From positions 1 through 22,826 of the forward strand of contig CAAFXE010000127.1 of the NCBI GenBank assembly GCA_900766915.1: a stretch of DNA of 22,826 nucleotides, given 5' to 3'. This document shows, one piece after another, positions 1 through 8,287 of this stretch (position 1 is its first letter; the number at the start of each line of letters is the position of its first letter). The translations under genes and the position numbers were made by a program. Under the pieces are notes generated by a model. The model searched no databases and was not told the DNA's origin. It worked only from the letters and a program-made list of their open reading frames with translations. This DNA comes from Lachnospiraceae bacterium (GTDB lineage Bacteria; Bacillota; Clostridia; Lachnospirales; Lachnospiraceae).

Positions 1-2
1 AA

Positions 3-344
3 GATGTTTCTAAAAAATATGAGAAATATCTTTCACCGGAAGACGCAGAAAAAAAATATGAGGGGTATTTGTCACCGGAAGAAGTGGCAAAACTCAATGC
101 AAAAATCAAGGGCTATGAGACAGACTCGGTGAAAACAAGAATTGCCCATGAAACAGGATTATCATTTGAGGCTGTTGGATTCCTGAAAGGAGATGACGAG
201 GAATCCATAAGAAGGAGCGCGGAAAGTTTAAAAGAGCTTGTAGGAAGTTCTGGTATTGCTCCTCTTGCAAATACTGAACAGAACATCGGAAATGCAACGG
301 ATGCTGCGTTAAGAAACACATTAAAAGGATTAAAAGGAGAATAA
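3..344 (+). CDS. Phage capsid scaffolding protein, GP20/DUF4355-like (5' partial)
   Basis: The frame is open from base 3 and the true start lies upstream, so only the last 113 residues are seen. The visible part is highly charged and predicted helical. It opens with a short repeated unit (KYEKYLSPED then KYEGYLSPEE), and ends in a Gly/Lys-rich tail. Position directly before the major capsid gene, and this helical charged composition, are what is expected of the internal scaffold that guides procapsid assembly and is then removed. A TTG at 69 could be picked as a start, but coding clearly continues upstream of it. Function is inferred from position and composition; the family assignment is probable, not certain. 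Confidence 0.7.
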   Translation, partial: DVSKKYEKYLSPEDAEKKYEGYLSPEEVAKLNAKIKGYETDSVKTRIAHETGLSFEAVGFLKGDDEESIRRSAESLKELVGSSGIAPLANTEQNIGNATDAALRNTLKGLKGE

Positions 345-348
345 TTAA

Positions 349-1233
349 ATGGCAACAGAATTATCAAAAGGTAGCTTATTTGATCCTGTATTAGTAAAGG
401 ATCTGATCAACAAAGTAAAAGGAAAATCTTCCCTGGCAGTATTATGCGCACAGACACCGATCCCGTTCAACGGAAGAAAAGAGTTTACTTTCACAATGGA
501 CTCGGAAATTGACGTTGTAGCAGAAAATGGAAAGAAAACGCATGGCGGAATTTCGCTGGATCCTGTAACGATAGTGCCGATCAAGGTAGAATATGGAGCA
601 CGTATTTCTGATGAATTTATGTATGCATCAGACGAAGAACAGCTTGATATCTTAAAGGCATTCAATGATGGGTTTGCTGCAAAACTTGCCAGCGGATTAG
701 ATCTCATGGCATTTCATGGAATCAACCCAAGAACTGGTTTAGCTTCTGCTGTCATCGGAGACAATCATTTTGACAGTAAGGTTACACAGAAAGTTGTATA
801 TTCTGCGGATACACCGGATGCAAATATTGAAGCAGCGATTGCCTTAGTAGAAGGAGCTGACGGTGATGTAAACGGAATGGCAATCGCACCGTCAGTTCGT
901 GCTGATCTGGCAAAAATGACAAAACAGAGCGGAGAAAAGCTTTATCCGGAATTTGCATTCGGTGGAAAACCAAAGAATCTTGGCGCACATGTCCTGGATA
1001 TCAACAAAACGGTATCTGCAGGAGATATTGACAGAGCGATTGTCGGAGACTTTGCTGGAAGATTTAAATGGGGTTATGCAAAGAACATCCCTATGGAAAT
1101 TATTAAGTATGGTGACCCGGACAATTCAGGAAAGGATCTGAAAGGTTATAACCAGATCTACATCCGTGCAGAAGCTTACCTTGGCTGGGGTATCCTTGAC
1201 GGAAATTCTTTTGCAAGAATTACAAAGTCATAA
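349..1233 (+). CDS. Major capsid protein (HK97-fold type)
   Basis: A 294-residue protein with an AAAGGAG ribosome site 9 bases before the ATG. It shows the layout of small HK97-like capsid proteins without a long N-terminal delta domain: an N-terminal arm, then an E-loop-like stretch (residues about 35-65, FNGRKEFTFTMDSEIDVVAE), a P-domain with a conserved positive/acidic segment (VKVEYGARISDEFMYAS-like, about residues 78-95), and an A-domain ending in an EAYLGWGILDGNSFARI tail. It would form the icosahedral shell. Its place between scaffold and connector genes fits. Confidence is high for capsid, moderate for the exact family. Confidence 0.9.
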   Translation: MATELSKGSLFDPVLVKDLINKVKGKSSLAVLCAQTPIPFNGRKEFTFTMDSEIDVVAENGKKTHGGISLDPVTIVPIKVEYGARISDEFMYASDEEQLDILKAFNDGFAAKLASGLDLMAFHGINPRTGLASAVIGDNHFDSKVTQKVVYSADTPDANIEAAIALVEGADGDVNGMAIAPSVRADLAKMTKQSGEKLYPEFAFGGKPKNLGAHVLDINKTVSAGDIDRAIVGDFAGRFKWGYAKNIPMEIIKYGDPDNSGKDLKGYNQIYIRAEAYLGWGILDGNSFARITKS

Positions 1234-1373
1234 TGAGATACAGGAATACAAAAACGCAGGTTGTCATTGAGACTTCCTGCGTGATCTCTGGTGGTGATTG
1301 GGTAGCACTTGAACAGCCTAAAAAAGAAACTGCTGCAAAAAAACCACGAAAGAATGGTGAAAAGAATGGATAA
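1233..1373 (+). CDS. Small conserved-looking phage protein between capsid and connector genes
   Basis: A 46-codon ORF that starts in the TAATG overlap with the capsid stop and runs into the next gene, a sign of translational coupling. The N-terminal half reads RYRNTKTQVVIETSCVISGG, a compact beta-rich stretch. The C-terminal half is Lys/Ala-rich (KKETAAKKPRKNGEKNG) and probably disordered. Short proteins with this two-part layout are common just after capsid genes in Firmicutes siphophages. I do not know its function; a head decoration or nucleic-acid contact role would be a guess. Confidence 0.65.
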   Translation: MRYRNTKTQVVIETSCVISGGDWVALEQPKKETAAKKPRKNGEKNG

Positions 1374-1764
1374 TTTCGCAGCAATAGAAGACATTGAAAA
1401 ACTTTTCAGGCCGCTAAGTATTCAGGAAGCGGAAAAGGCTTCATCGTTATTGCCAGTGGTTTCTGACAGTATCAGACAGGAAGCTGTAAAAGTTGGAAAA
1501 GACATTGACCAAATGATCAAGGAAGGTAAATTGCTTGAAAATGTTGTGAAATCTGTAACCGTAGATATTGTTGCAAGAGCTTTGATGACTTCGACTGACT
1601 CTGAACCAATGACACAGATGACTCAGACGGCATTGGGTTACTCTTATTCTGGAACGTTTCTGAACCCTGGAGGAGGACTATTCATTAAAAAATCAGAGCT
1701 TGCAAGGCTGGGACTTAGAAAGCAAAGATATGGAGCGATAGAGTTTTATGGGAATCAAGGGTGA
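1366..1764 (+). CDS. Phage Gp19/Gp15/Gp42-family head-tail connector protein
   Basis: A 132-residue protein. I chose the ATG at 1366, which overlaps the preceding stop by 8 bases, over the TTG at 1309 because the upstream codons belong to the previous gene. The N-terminal part is helical (IEDIEKLFRPLSIQEAEKA) and the C-terminal part has the family signature GTFLNPGGGLFIKKSEL, seen in Gp19/Gp15/Gp42-type connector proteins. Such proteins form a ring below the portal that joins head and tail. It is followed by three further connector genes, each overlapping or close to the next. Confidence 0.8.
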   Translation: MDNFAAIEDIEKLFRPLSIQEAEKASSLLPVVSDSIRQEAVKVGKDIDQMIKEGKLLENVVKSVTVDIVARALMTSTDSEPMTQMTQTALGYSYSGTFLNPGGGLFIKKSELARLGLRKQRYGAIEFYGNQG

Positions 1765-2083
1765 AACAGTGTTTTTGCTGGAGAAACTAAAAACAGGAAC
1801 GGATCCATTCGGAAAAGATATTTTCTCAGAGGAAGAAATACCTGTTGAGAATGTTCTGATCGGAAGCCCATCGACAGAAAGTGCTGCGGATGAGATGAAT
1901 ATCAATGGAAAACGCATAGCATATGTTCTTGGAATCCCTAAGGGAGATACAAATGATTGGAAAGACAGAGTAGTAAGAATTAGGGGAGAAAAATTCAGAA
2001 CCTATGGATTTCCATTAACTCAGACACCTGAAAACGTTCCTGGAAAATGGAATACACAGGTGAAGGTAGAAGCTTATGGATAA
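1748..2083 (+). CDS. Head closure / minor capsid protein
   Basis: A 111-residue beta-rich protein starting 17 bases inside the preceding gene. It contains the stretch GETVFLLEKLKTGTDPFGKD followed by IPVENVLIGSP, a pattern seen in head-closure (stopper) proteins of siphophages that plug the connector after DNA packaging. It overlaps the next gene by 8 bases. Identification rests on position second in the connector cassette and on the N-terminal pattern. Confidence 0.7.
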   Translation: MGIKGETVFLLEKLKTGTDPFGKDIFSEEEIPVENVLIGSPSTESAADEMNINGKRIAYVLGIPKGDTNDWKDRVVRIRGEKFRTYGFPLTQTPENVPGKWNTQVKVEAYG

Positions 2084-2315
2084 AGTAAGAATAGAACTTA
2101 ATGAGGAAGGGATTCGGGAATTATTGAAGTCAGATGAAGTTTTGGAGTTTCTTCAAAAAAAAGCGGATACCATTATAAAAAAATGTCCAAAAGGTAAATA
2201 CGATACAAAAAGATTTATCGGAAAAAAGAAAGATAATATGCTGATTACAACTCATGATGAAAAAACTTTCTTTCGTAACTTAAACAATAATGAGATTTTA
2301 AAGGCTTTGAAGTAG
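2076..2315 (+). CDS. Short connector protein (HK97 gp10-like / minor capsid position)
   Basis: A 79-residue basic protein overlapping the previous gene by 8 bases. It has an N-terminal helix (IRELLKSDEVLEFLQKKADTI) then a basic beta-like stretch (YDTKRFIGKKKDNMLITT). The place between head closure and tail terminator is usually held by an HK97 gp10-like or minor capsid protein 2. At 79 residues it is shorter than the usual gp10 family. Called from context; no catalytic motifs expected or seen. Confidence 0.55.
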   Translation: MDKVRIELNEEGIRELLKSDEVLEFLQKKADTIIKKCPKGKYDTKRFIGKKKDNMLITTHDEKTFFRNLNNNEILKALK

Positions 2316-2325
2316 GAGACGGACA

Positions 2326-2658
2326 ATGATTGAGTTAATTGTATATGAATACTTAAAAAGAGAATTGCCGGTTCCGGTATATATGGAAAAGCCAGATGAA
2401 GAGATTGAAGAGTACATTCTGATAGAAAAGACAGGTTCGTCAGAAGAAGACTATATCATGAATGCAATGGTAATCATACAGAGCTATTCAAATTCGATGT
2501 ACGGTGCTGCTTCACTAAACGAAAAAGTAAAAGAGAAAATGCGTAATATTGTATCGCTGAAGGAAATTTCGTCTGTAAAAATCAATAGTGATTACAACTA
2601 TACAGACACAAGAACAAAGAAGTATCGTTACCAGGCGGTATTTGACTTATTTTACTAG
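2326..2658 (+). CDS. Tail terminator / tail completion protein
   Basis: A 110-residue acidic protein with a TAGGAG ribosome site 8 bases upstream. It has the alpha/beta layout of tail terminators (DUF3168 and minor capsid 3 groups): N-terminal helix LIVYEYLKREL, the strand VPVYMEKP, then YILIEKTGSSEEDY, and a C-terminal strand YRYQAVFDLFY. It would cap the tail tube at the head end and set its finished length. It lies directly before the major tail gene, the standard position. Confidence 0.7.
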   Translation: MIELIVYEYLKRELPVPVYMEKPDEEIEEYILIEKTGSSEEDYIMNAMVIIQSYSNSMYGAASLNEKVKEKMRNIVSLKEISSVKINSDYNYTDTRTKKYRYQAVFDLFY

Positions 2659-2676
2659 AATGGAGGAAAAAAACAA

Positions 2677-3234
2677 ATGGATGCAACGAAAGTAACAGCC
2701 AGCAAGCCAAGTGTTGCAGGAGCTGTGTCATGCGGAAAAATTGGTACAACGCTTCCGGAAAATGCTACAGAAAAATTAAACGATGGGTTTAAGCAGCTTG
2801 GATATATTAGTGAAGATGGCTTGACCAATACAAATTCCCCGACATGTGAAAGTGTCAAAGCATGGGGAGGAAATACGGTATTGAATGTGCAGACTGAAAA
2901 ACCGGATCAGTATAAATTTACACTTATTGAAGCCCTCAATGAAGATGTGCTGAAAACTGTTTACGGTGAGAAAAATGTTACAGGATCTTTAGGGACAGGA
3001 TTGAAAATTGCGGCGAACAGTAATGAACTGGATGCGGCGGCATGGGTTGTAGATACAATTCTTAAGGGCGGATATCTTAAGAGAATTGTAATTCCAAGAG
3101 GAAAGATATCTGCAGTTGGAGATATCGTGTACAAAGACAATGCAGCTATTGGATATCCTATTACACTTGCGTTGGAGCCGGATGATAATGGAAATACACA
3201 CTATGAATACATTCAGAAAGGATCAGAGGCATAA
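2677..3234 (+). CDS. Major tail (tube) protein
   Basis: A 185-residue protein after a GGAGG ribosome site. The N-terminal region carries VSCGKIGTTLPENA and LGYISEDGLTNT, a pattern shared by tail tube proteins of Firmicutes siphophages. A later segment reads VKAWGGNTVLNVQTEKPDQY and the C-terminus is a beta region ending near ITLALEPDDNGNTHYEYI. It would polymerise round the tape measure to form the tail tube. The neighbours (terminator before, chaperone pair and tape measure after) make the call firm. Confidence 0.88.
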   Translation: MDATKVTASKPSVAGAVSCGKIGTTLPENATEKLNDGFKQLGYISEDGLTNTNSPTCESVKAWGGNTVLNVQTEKPDQYKFTLIEALNEDVLKTVYGEKNVTGSLGTGLKIAANSNELDAAAWVVDTILKGGYLKRIVIPRGKISAVGDIVYKDNAAIGYPITLALEPDDNGNTHYEYIQKGSEA

Positions 3235-3237
3235 TTT

Positions 3238-3504
3238 ATGGTAAAGGGTTTGACTAAGTCCGGATTTTCATATGAAATCGATGAAGAAATTCTCGATGAT
3301 TATGAATTTCTGGAAATACTTCTGAAGATTGACGAAGGGGAGATTTCTTATTCCATAAAAATGGTTGATATGCTCTTAGGAGAAGAACAGAAAAAGCGTT
3401 TGAAAGATCACGTCAGAACAGAAAATGGAAGAGTTCCGGCGACAAAGTTAATTTCCGAAGCATTGGAAATATTCAGTTCAATAAAAGAAGGAAAAAACTC
3501 CTGA
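3238..3504 (+). CDS. Tail assembly chaperone, first frame (gpG-like)
   Basis: An 88-residue acidic helical protein starting 3 bases after the major tail gene. It sits where lambda gpG sits, and its last codons contain the slippery run GGA-AAA-AAC just before TCC-TGA. Most ribosomes would stop here and give the short chaperone. A minority would slip and read on into the next frame. The chaperone pair binds the tape measure and recruits tail tube subunits; neither product is normally part of the virion. The call rests on position plus the phased frameshift site. Confidence 0.85.
   Translation: MVKGLTKSGFSYEIDEEILDDYEFLEILLKIDEGEISYSIKMVDMLLGEEQKKRLKDHVRTENGRVPATKLISEALEIFSSIKEGKNS
3492..3498 (+). 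other. Programmed -1 frameshift site (A-AAA-AAC)
   Basis: In the gpG frame the codons read GGA AAA AAC, which places the heptamer A-AAA-AAC in the exact X-XXY-YYZ phase needed for -1 slippage. After the slip the first codon is CTC at 3498-3500, and the frame runs open through 3516 into the next ORF, giving a fusion of about 221 residues (87 + 134). A purine-rich AGAAGG lies directly upstream, and a small hairpin GCAGA-CGAA-TCTGC sits at 3525-3538. The hairpin is further away than most stimulators, so its role is uncertain. Confidence 0.85.
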
Positions 3505-3515
3505 CCCTCGCCAGC

Positions 3516-3902
3516 ATGATAAAGGCAGACGAATCTGCACTTATTTGTGATTTGGCAGAAACGTACCATGTATTTGATTATAGGTCGCTTCCGGTTAAGC
3601 TGGTTGCGACCTTTTCTGCTGGTTTGAGGGAAAATAGCAGGATAAAAATGAAGATGGCAGGCATGAAATATGAATTTAAGACATTGCTTCTGGCATCGAT
3701 CTTGGATGGAGTCAATATTGGGAACTGGATGAGATCGGATAAAAACAGATCTGATAGACCGGAATCAATGGTTAATAGATTGCTTGGAATCATCCAGGAA
3801 GACATGGATGAAAGAGAATTATTTTTGTCTGCAGAAGAATTTGAGCAAAAGAGAATGGAATTAATTGCGAATGGAGATGCGAAATGGCAGGAACAGAATT
3901 AG
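3516..3902 (+). CDS. Tail assembly chaperone, second frame (gpT-like extension)
   Basis: 128 residues counted from the ATG at 3516, but no ribosome site precedes that ATG. The coding part really begins at 3498 after the -1 slip, as LLTLASMIKADESA. The segment MIKADESALICDLAETYHVF followed by SLPVKLVATFSAGL and SRIKMKMAG is typical of the T part of clostridial tail chaperones. It ends 19 bases inside the tape measure gene. Expression mainly as a gpG-T fusion is inferred. The fusion would link tube subunits to the tape measure. Confidence 0.82.
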   Translation: MIKADESALICDLAETYHVFDYRSLPVKLVATFSAGLRENSRIKMKMAGMKYEFKTLLLASILDGVNIGNWMRSDKNRSDRPESMVNRLLGIIQEDMDERELFLSAEEFEQKRMELIANGDAKWQEQN

Positions 3903-5797
3903 CAAAAGCATATGTTCAAATCATACCATCATCTAAAGGCGTGAAAGAAAAACTTTCAAGCATCCTTGGGACGGCAGCAGGATCTGCCGGAAAATCAGCC
4001 GGAAACATTGCAGGATCCGGGATTGCATCTGCTATTAAGAAAGCGATTACTGCAGCAGGAATTGGAGCGGCGATTAAACAGTCGCTAACAGAAGGAGCTG
4101 CATTACAGCAAAGCCTTGGAGGAATAGAAACTCTATTCAAAAACAGTACAGACAAAGTTGTTAAAAACGCAAAACAGGCATATAAAACTGCAGGAATGTC
4201 AGCGAATGAGTATATGGAAACCGTTACAAGTTTTTCCGCAAGTTTACTGCAGGGTCTGGCAGGAGATACAGATAAAGCCGCAGATGTTGCTGACATGGCC
4301 TTAAAAGATATGTCAGATAATGCGAATAAGATGGGAACATCGATGGATCTGATCCAGAATGCGTATCAAGGGTTTGCAAAGCAGAATTATACGATGCTTG
4401 ATAACTTAAAACTTGGTTATGGAGGAACGAAGACGGAAATGCAGCGTCTTCTTGCAGACGCACAGAAGATTACGGGCATAAAGTACGATATCAATAATTT
4501 GAGTGATGTATACAATGCCATCCATGTAATCCAGAATGATTTAGGAATTACAGGAACAACTGCATTGGAAGCGGCAACTACATTTACGGGTTCATTTGCA
4601 TCGATGAAAGCATCTGTAAAAGACTTTCTAGGGAATCTTGCAATTGGAGAAGATATAAAACCGGCGGTAAGTGCTATGATGGAATCCACAGGTACATTCG
4701 TATTTGACAATCTACTTCCAATGCTCGGAAACATCATGAAGGGGGTTTTTGAGTACATCGTAGATACTGCCGTAAATACAGATTGGTCACAAGTGATTAC
4801 GAATGCATTGGCCAGTATAAGGGACTACCTTAGTGAAGGACTGAAAACATATTTTGGAGCTGACACAACGCTTGTAAATGATATGTTTGGATTTCTGATT
4901 GATGGATTACCGGAGATTATGACGAATGTCCAGGAGATATTAAGTTCTTTCTGGGAAGTAATTCTTGTTTTGTGGGAAGAAATTGGAAAACCGATTTTTG
5001 ATGCAATTCAAGGTATCTTATCAGAACTTTACGAAAGAATCATTGAAAAACTTCCGGAGATTGAAGAATTTGTTTCTACTTGCTTTGATGATATATCGGT
5101 ATTATGGGAAGAACATCTAAAACCGTGTTTAGAGGCAATAGGAACATTGATACAAGAATATCTTGCACCGGCGTTTGAGGCTGTTTTTAAAGGAATCATA
5201 GAACCGGTAGTAGATACAGTTTTCAAATTTATAAAGAGCGCATGGGAAGACACATTGAAGCCTGTATTTACAGGAATCATTGACTTTTTAACCGGAGTAT
5301 TCACATTGGACTTTAAAAAAGCATGGGAAGGGATAAAAGACATCTTAAAAGGTATCATCAATGGAATGATAACAATCGTTGAAGGGTTTATTAATGGTGC
5401 TATATCAGCACTGAACGGGCTGTTCAGCGGTGCAAATTTCCTGATAGGTAAAGTCGGAGGTTTGTTTGGTATTTCAGAGATACCTTTGATCGACACAATA
5501 TCACTTCCAAGGCTTGAAAATGGTGGAATCCTTAAGAGAGGACAGGTTGGAATACTGGAAGGATCTGGAGCAGAAGCGGTTGTGCCATTGGAAAACAACT
5601 CAAAGTGGATTTCCAAAGTAGCAAATGACATGTTATTGGAAATGGGAAACGGAAATTCTTTGGAGAGAGTGATTGAACTTCTGGAGGAATTAAGAAACGC
5701 AGTTCCGGAAGAAATTGCAGAGTTGCTTACAAACATAAAGATTTCCATTGGAGAACGGGAATTTGCAAAGCTTTTGAGGGAATTAGGCTATGCTTGA
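3884..5797 (+). CDS. Tail tape measure protein
   Basis: A 637-residue protein. The N-terminal third is Ala/Gly/Ser-rich and helical. Residues about 70-260 resemble the phage minor-tail/tape-measure domain (SLGGIETLFKNSTDKVVKNA, YGGTKTEMQRLLADA). Residues about 355-500 hold repeated units with Trp-Glu and Lys-Pro at regular spacing (LWEEIGKPIFDAI, LWEEHLKPCLEAI, AWEDTLKPVFTGI, AWEGIKDILKGI). The C-terminus has the common NGGILKRGQVGILEGSGAEA segment followed by VVPLEN. From the usual rule of about 0.15 nm per residue, a tail near 95 nm is inferred. It overlaps both neighbours. Confidence 0.93.
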   Translation: MAGTELAKAYVQIIPSSKGVKEKLSSILGTAAGSAGKSAGNIAGSGIASAIKKAITAAGIGAAIKQSLTEGAALQQSLGGIETLFKNSTDKVVKNAKQAYKTAGMSANEYMETVTSFSASLLQGLAGDTDKAADVADMALKDMSDNANKMGTSMDLIQNAYQGFAKQNYTMLDNLKLGYGGTKTEMQRLLADAQKITGIKYDINNLSDVYNAIHVIQNDLGITGTTALEAATTFTGSFASMKASVKDFLGNLAIGEDIKPAVSAMMESTGTFVFDNLLPMLGNIMKGVFEYIVDTAVNTDWSQVITNALASIRDYLSEGLKTYFGADTTLVNDMFGFLIDGLPEIMTNVQEILSSFWEVILVLWEEIGKPIFDAIQGILSELYERIIEKLPEIEEFVSTCFDDISVLWEEHLKPCLEAIGTLIQEYLAPAFEAVFKGIIEPVVDTVFKFIKSAWEDTLKPVFTGIIDFLTGVFTLDFKKAWEGIKDILKGIINGMITIVEGFINGAISALNGLFSGANFLIGKVGGLFGISEIPLIDTISLPRLENGGILKRGQVGILEGSGAEAVVPLENNSKWISKVANDMLLEMGNGNSLERVIELLEELRNAVPEEIAELLTNIKISIGEREFAKLLRELGYA

Positions 5798-6629
5798 TAA
5801 GATAACATATGTAAATTGTAAAAATGAAAAGGTAGTCTTTGGAGAAAACGGAATTTTCATTACCGACGGTGATTTACTTGATTATGAATGGAGCGTTGAA
5901 AAAGAAAACAACAAGATCACAAGCCTAAAAAAGGGCCTAAAAACAAAGAGTATAACTGTTTCTATTAAAGGAAACGACATTGAAGATGGAATAGAAAAAA
6001 GAAACAGGATTTTTGAGGTATTTGAAAAAGATGTGCTTTTGAGAAAATGTGGGAAAATCATAATTGGAGACTACTATCTTCAGTGCTACATTATCGATTC
6101 ACAAAAAAGTAGATATATCAAAGATAGCAATTATCTTGTGGTCAAGTTGAAAATCATTCCAGAATATCCATACTGGTGCCATGAAGAAACGAAATCATTC
6201 CTAAAATACAGCCAAAAGGCATCAAGAGCCGTAGGAGGTAACCTATCCTATCCATTCGGATATCCTTATAAGTATCCAATACCAAGGAATGTAGGGTTTC
6301 TAAAGAATAACCATTACGCACCATGTGATTTCAAGATGATCGTGTTCGGACCTTGCACAGATCCGGCAGTCAGGATCAATGGACACTTATACGAAGTCAT
6401 TACCACATTGTTCGAAGGAGAATACATGGTGATCGACAGTCGGGACCACACGGTTGTCAGGTATTCGAATGACGGTGTTTCACAAAGTATTTACAATTCC
6501 AGAAATAAGGACAGTAATCTGTTTGAAAAGATTCCATCAGGAAACTGCAGTGTCCTATGGAACATTGATTCCTTTGGATTTGATGTCACATTGTTCCAGG
6601 AAAGGAGCGAGCCGAAATGGAGTTTATAA
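5790..6629 (+). CDS. Distal tail protein (Dit-like)
   Basis: A 279-residue protein overlapping the tape measure by 8 bases. N-terminal residues about 1-140 form the Dit-like belt domain, with a KNRIFEVFE-type helix region and IIPEYPYWCHEE at the domain end. The C-terminal half is beta-rich with PAVRINGHLYEV. Dit makes the hexameric hub at the tail tip to which the tail-associated and receptor-binding proteins attach. Position between tape measure and the Gp37-like protein is standard. Confidence 0.85.
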   Translation: MLDKITYVNCKNEKVVFGENGIFITDGDLLDYEWSVEKENNKITSLKKGLKTKSITVSIKGNDIEDGIEKRNRIFEVFEKDVLLRKCGKIIIGDYYLQCYIIDSQKSRYIKDSNYLVVKLKIIPEYPYWCHEETKSFLKYSQKASRAVGGNLSYPFGYPYKYPIPRNVGFLKNNHYAPCDFKMIVFGPCTDPAVRINGHLYEVITTLFEGEYMVIDSRDHTVVRYSNDGVSQSIYNSRNKDSNLFEKIPSGNCSVLWNIDSFGFDVTLFQERSEPKWSL

Positions 6630-7612
6630 TTGCGGATACGGAATGTATGGAGCTTGGAGATCTTCCGGATTCAGCAACGCTTGACCTGGATCTTTCTTAT
6701 GAATCAGACAACAGGGATGGTGTAAATGACTGCGAACTTACGGTAGAGGATGATTCCGTATCCTATGGATATTACATTTTCAGCCCGGGGACAGAGTATG
6801 GCGGAAGGGTATTGGATCTGAAAAGAAAGACTTCCAACAGGACAAAGGTATGGTACTTTGACACATGGAGACGGATGCTTGGACAGAGCATTATCGAGCC
6901 TCCGGCAGGGGAAGCATATTTAACTGTATCAGGAGATGCCAATGTGGTGCTTGGACAGTTATTTTCTGGCAGATACGGAGGTTTCTTCCATGTTCCGGAC
7001 AAATTATCTGGAATTGAGATTTCGGGCCAGTTTGACCGATATACGACGCTGCTGGATGGGTGCACAAAGCTTCTGAAAGAGCATGGGGCAAAGATGAAGA
7101 TTACTGCAATCCAGGGCGGTGCAAATGAAGCGTTCCATGTGCAGGTAGAAGCGGTGCCAATCGTGGATTACAGTGAAGAGATTGAATACAGCCAGGACAA
7201 CCGTGTGACCATTACACTCCGGGATAAGCGCAGGGGAATCAACCATCTAATTTGCCTTGGTACCGGGGAGCTTCAGGAAAGGATGGTAAGACATCTCTAT
7301 GTGCAGGAAGATGGAAGCATTGGAAGCACGCAATATTATTTCGGTCTGGATGAGCGGGTAGCAGTGCATGATTACCCAAACGCAGAGGACGAAGCGGAGC
7401 TTCTGAAATCTGGGAAAGAAAAGCTGGAGTCTTTGATGAATTATAAAAAGCTGGATATGTCCGTGGATGATCTTGACCTTGACATCGGAGATGTCGTTGC
7501 CGGCCGTGACAGGGAAAGCGGGATGTATCTGGCAAAACCGATTATCAATAAGGTTTTCAAGAGGAAAAACGGAAGAGAGACGATCACCTACAAAGTAAAA
7601 GGAGACGATTGA
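6617..7612 (+). CDS. Tail-tip protein, Siphovirus Gp37-like
   Basis: A 331-residue protein with AAAGGAG about 10 bases upstream, overlapping dit by 13 bases. The opening MEFIIADTECMELGDL-type strand, the motif VWYFDTWRRMLGQSII (residues about 74-93), and the C-terminal VDDLDLDIGDVVAGRD are those of the Gp37-like group of tail proteins found after Dit in Clostridia and actinobacterial siphophages. It is the likely hub (Tal-equivalent) of the tail tip. No clear peptidase or lysozyme motif is seen, so enzymatic activity is not claimed. Confidence 0.8.
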   Translation: MEFIIADTECMELGDLPDSATLDLDLSYESDNRDGVNDCELTVEDDSVSYGYYIFSPGTEYGGRVLDLKRKTSNRTKVWYFDTWRRMLGQSIIEPPAGEAYLTVSGDANVVLGQLFSGRYGGFFHVPDKLSGIEISGQFDRYTTLLDGCTKLLKEHGAKMKITAIQGGANEAFHVQVEAVPIVDYSEEIEYSQDNRVTITLRDKRRGINHLICLGTGELQERMVRHLYVQEDGSIGSTQYYFGLDERVAVHDYPNAEDEAELLKSGKEKLESLMNYKKLDMSVDDLDLDIGDVVAGRDRESGMYLAKPIINKVFKRKNGRETITYKVKGDD

Positions 7613-7613
7613 A

Positions 7614-8267
7614 ATGATAGGAATTATTGACGGATATACCGGGGAAGAGAATGTTTTCGCAGATATAATTGGGGAATACAATGCAGCATTGTTCGGTGAT
7701 GGAGACTATGTCCTGAAAGTAGGAGAAAGTCTTGGGTACAGCATTGTCTCGAACAATGAGATTGACATTAAAGACGGTGTATTTGTAATGCAGGGCAGAA
7801 GAGGGCACATTAAAAAAGGAACCACAGAGGTATGCAGGATTGAAAACGGAAGCCAGTCATTAAAGAGAAATGACCTGATCGTCATCGAGTATTCTGTGGA
7901 AGGCAGTACCATGGTGGAAAGCTTCAAGGTCAAGGTTGTCAAAGGTACTGCAGGTACCAATGCTGTGGACCCGGAAACGGTAAAAGGAAACATTAGAAAT
8001 GGAGATATTTTACACCAGATGCCATTGTACAGGGTAAGGATTGAAGGACTTAGCATTACTGCGGTAGAGAAGATGTTTGCGTTTGGAAGTATAGCGGCTG
8101 AAACAAAGGATCCGGACGATGTAACGGAAAGTGGTTATGCAGCGGATGCACTTGCTGTGAAGAATAAATTTTTTGAACAGCAACAACTGATTGAAGCCAT
8201 GGGAGATCAGGTGACATATGTTTTCGATAACAGCACATCAACACTTTATATCAATACGAAACAATAA
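7614..8267 (+). CDS. Baseplate/tail-tip protein, function unknown
   Basis: A 217-residue protein starting 1 base after the previous stop. N-terminal residues about 1-110 look beta-rich (IGYSIVSNNEID, VFVMQGRRGHIKKG, NDLIVIEYSVEGS). The middle has GTAGTNAVDPETVKGNIRNG, typical of phage baseplate wedge or fibre-attachment proteins, and the C-terminus has a short helical part with a YVFDNSTSTLYI strand. I know it only as a recurrent gene after the Gp37-like protein in gut Clostridia prophages. It probably links the hub to the fibres. Confidence 0.65.
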   Translation: MIGIIDGYTGEENVFADIIGEYNAALFGDGDYVLKVGESLGYSIVSNNEIDIKDGVFVMQGRRGHIKKGTTEVCRIENGSQSLKRNDLIVIEYSVEGSTMVESFKVKVVKGTAGTNAVDPETVKGNIRNGDILHQMPLYRVRIEGLSITAVEKMFAFGSIAAETKDPDDVTESGYAADALAVKNKFFEQQQLIEAMGDQVTYVFDNSTSTLYINTKQ

Positions 8268-8287
8268 AGAAGAAAGGACCTGATTGC

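Noticed and set aside
5029..5748. 239-codon - strand ORF antisense to the tape measure
   Set aside because: Low-complexity shadow of a long helical gene; no start signal and a composition unlike a real protein.
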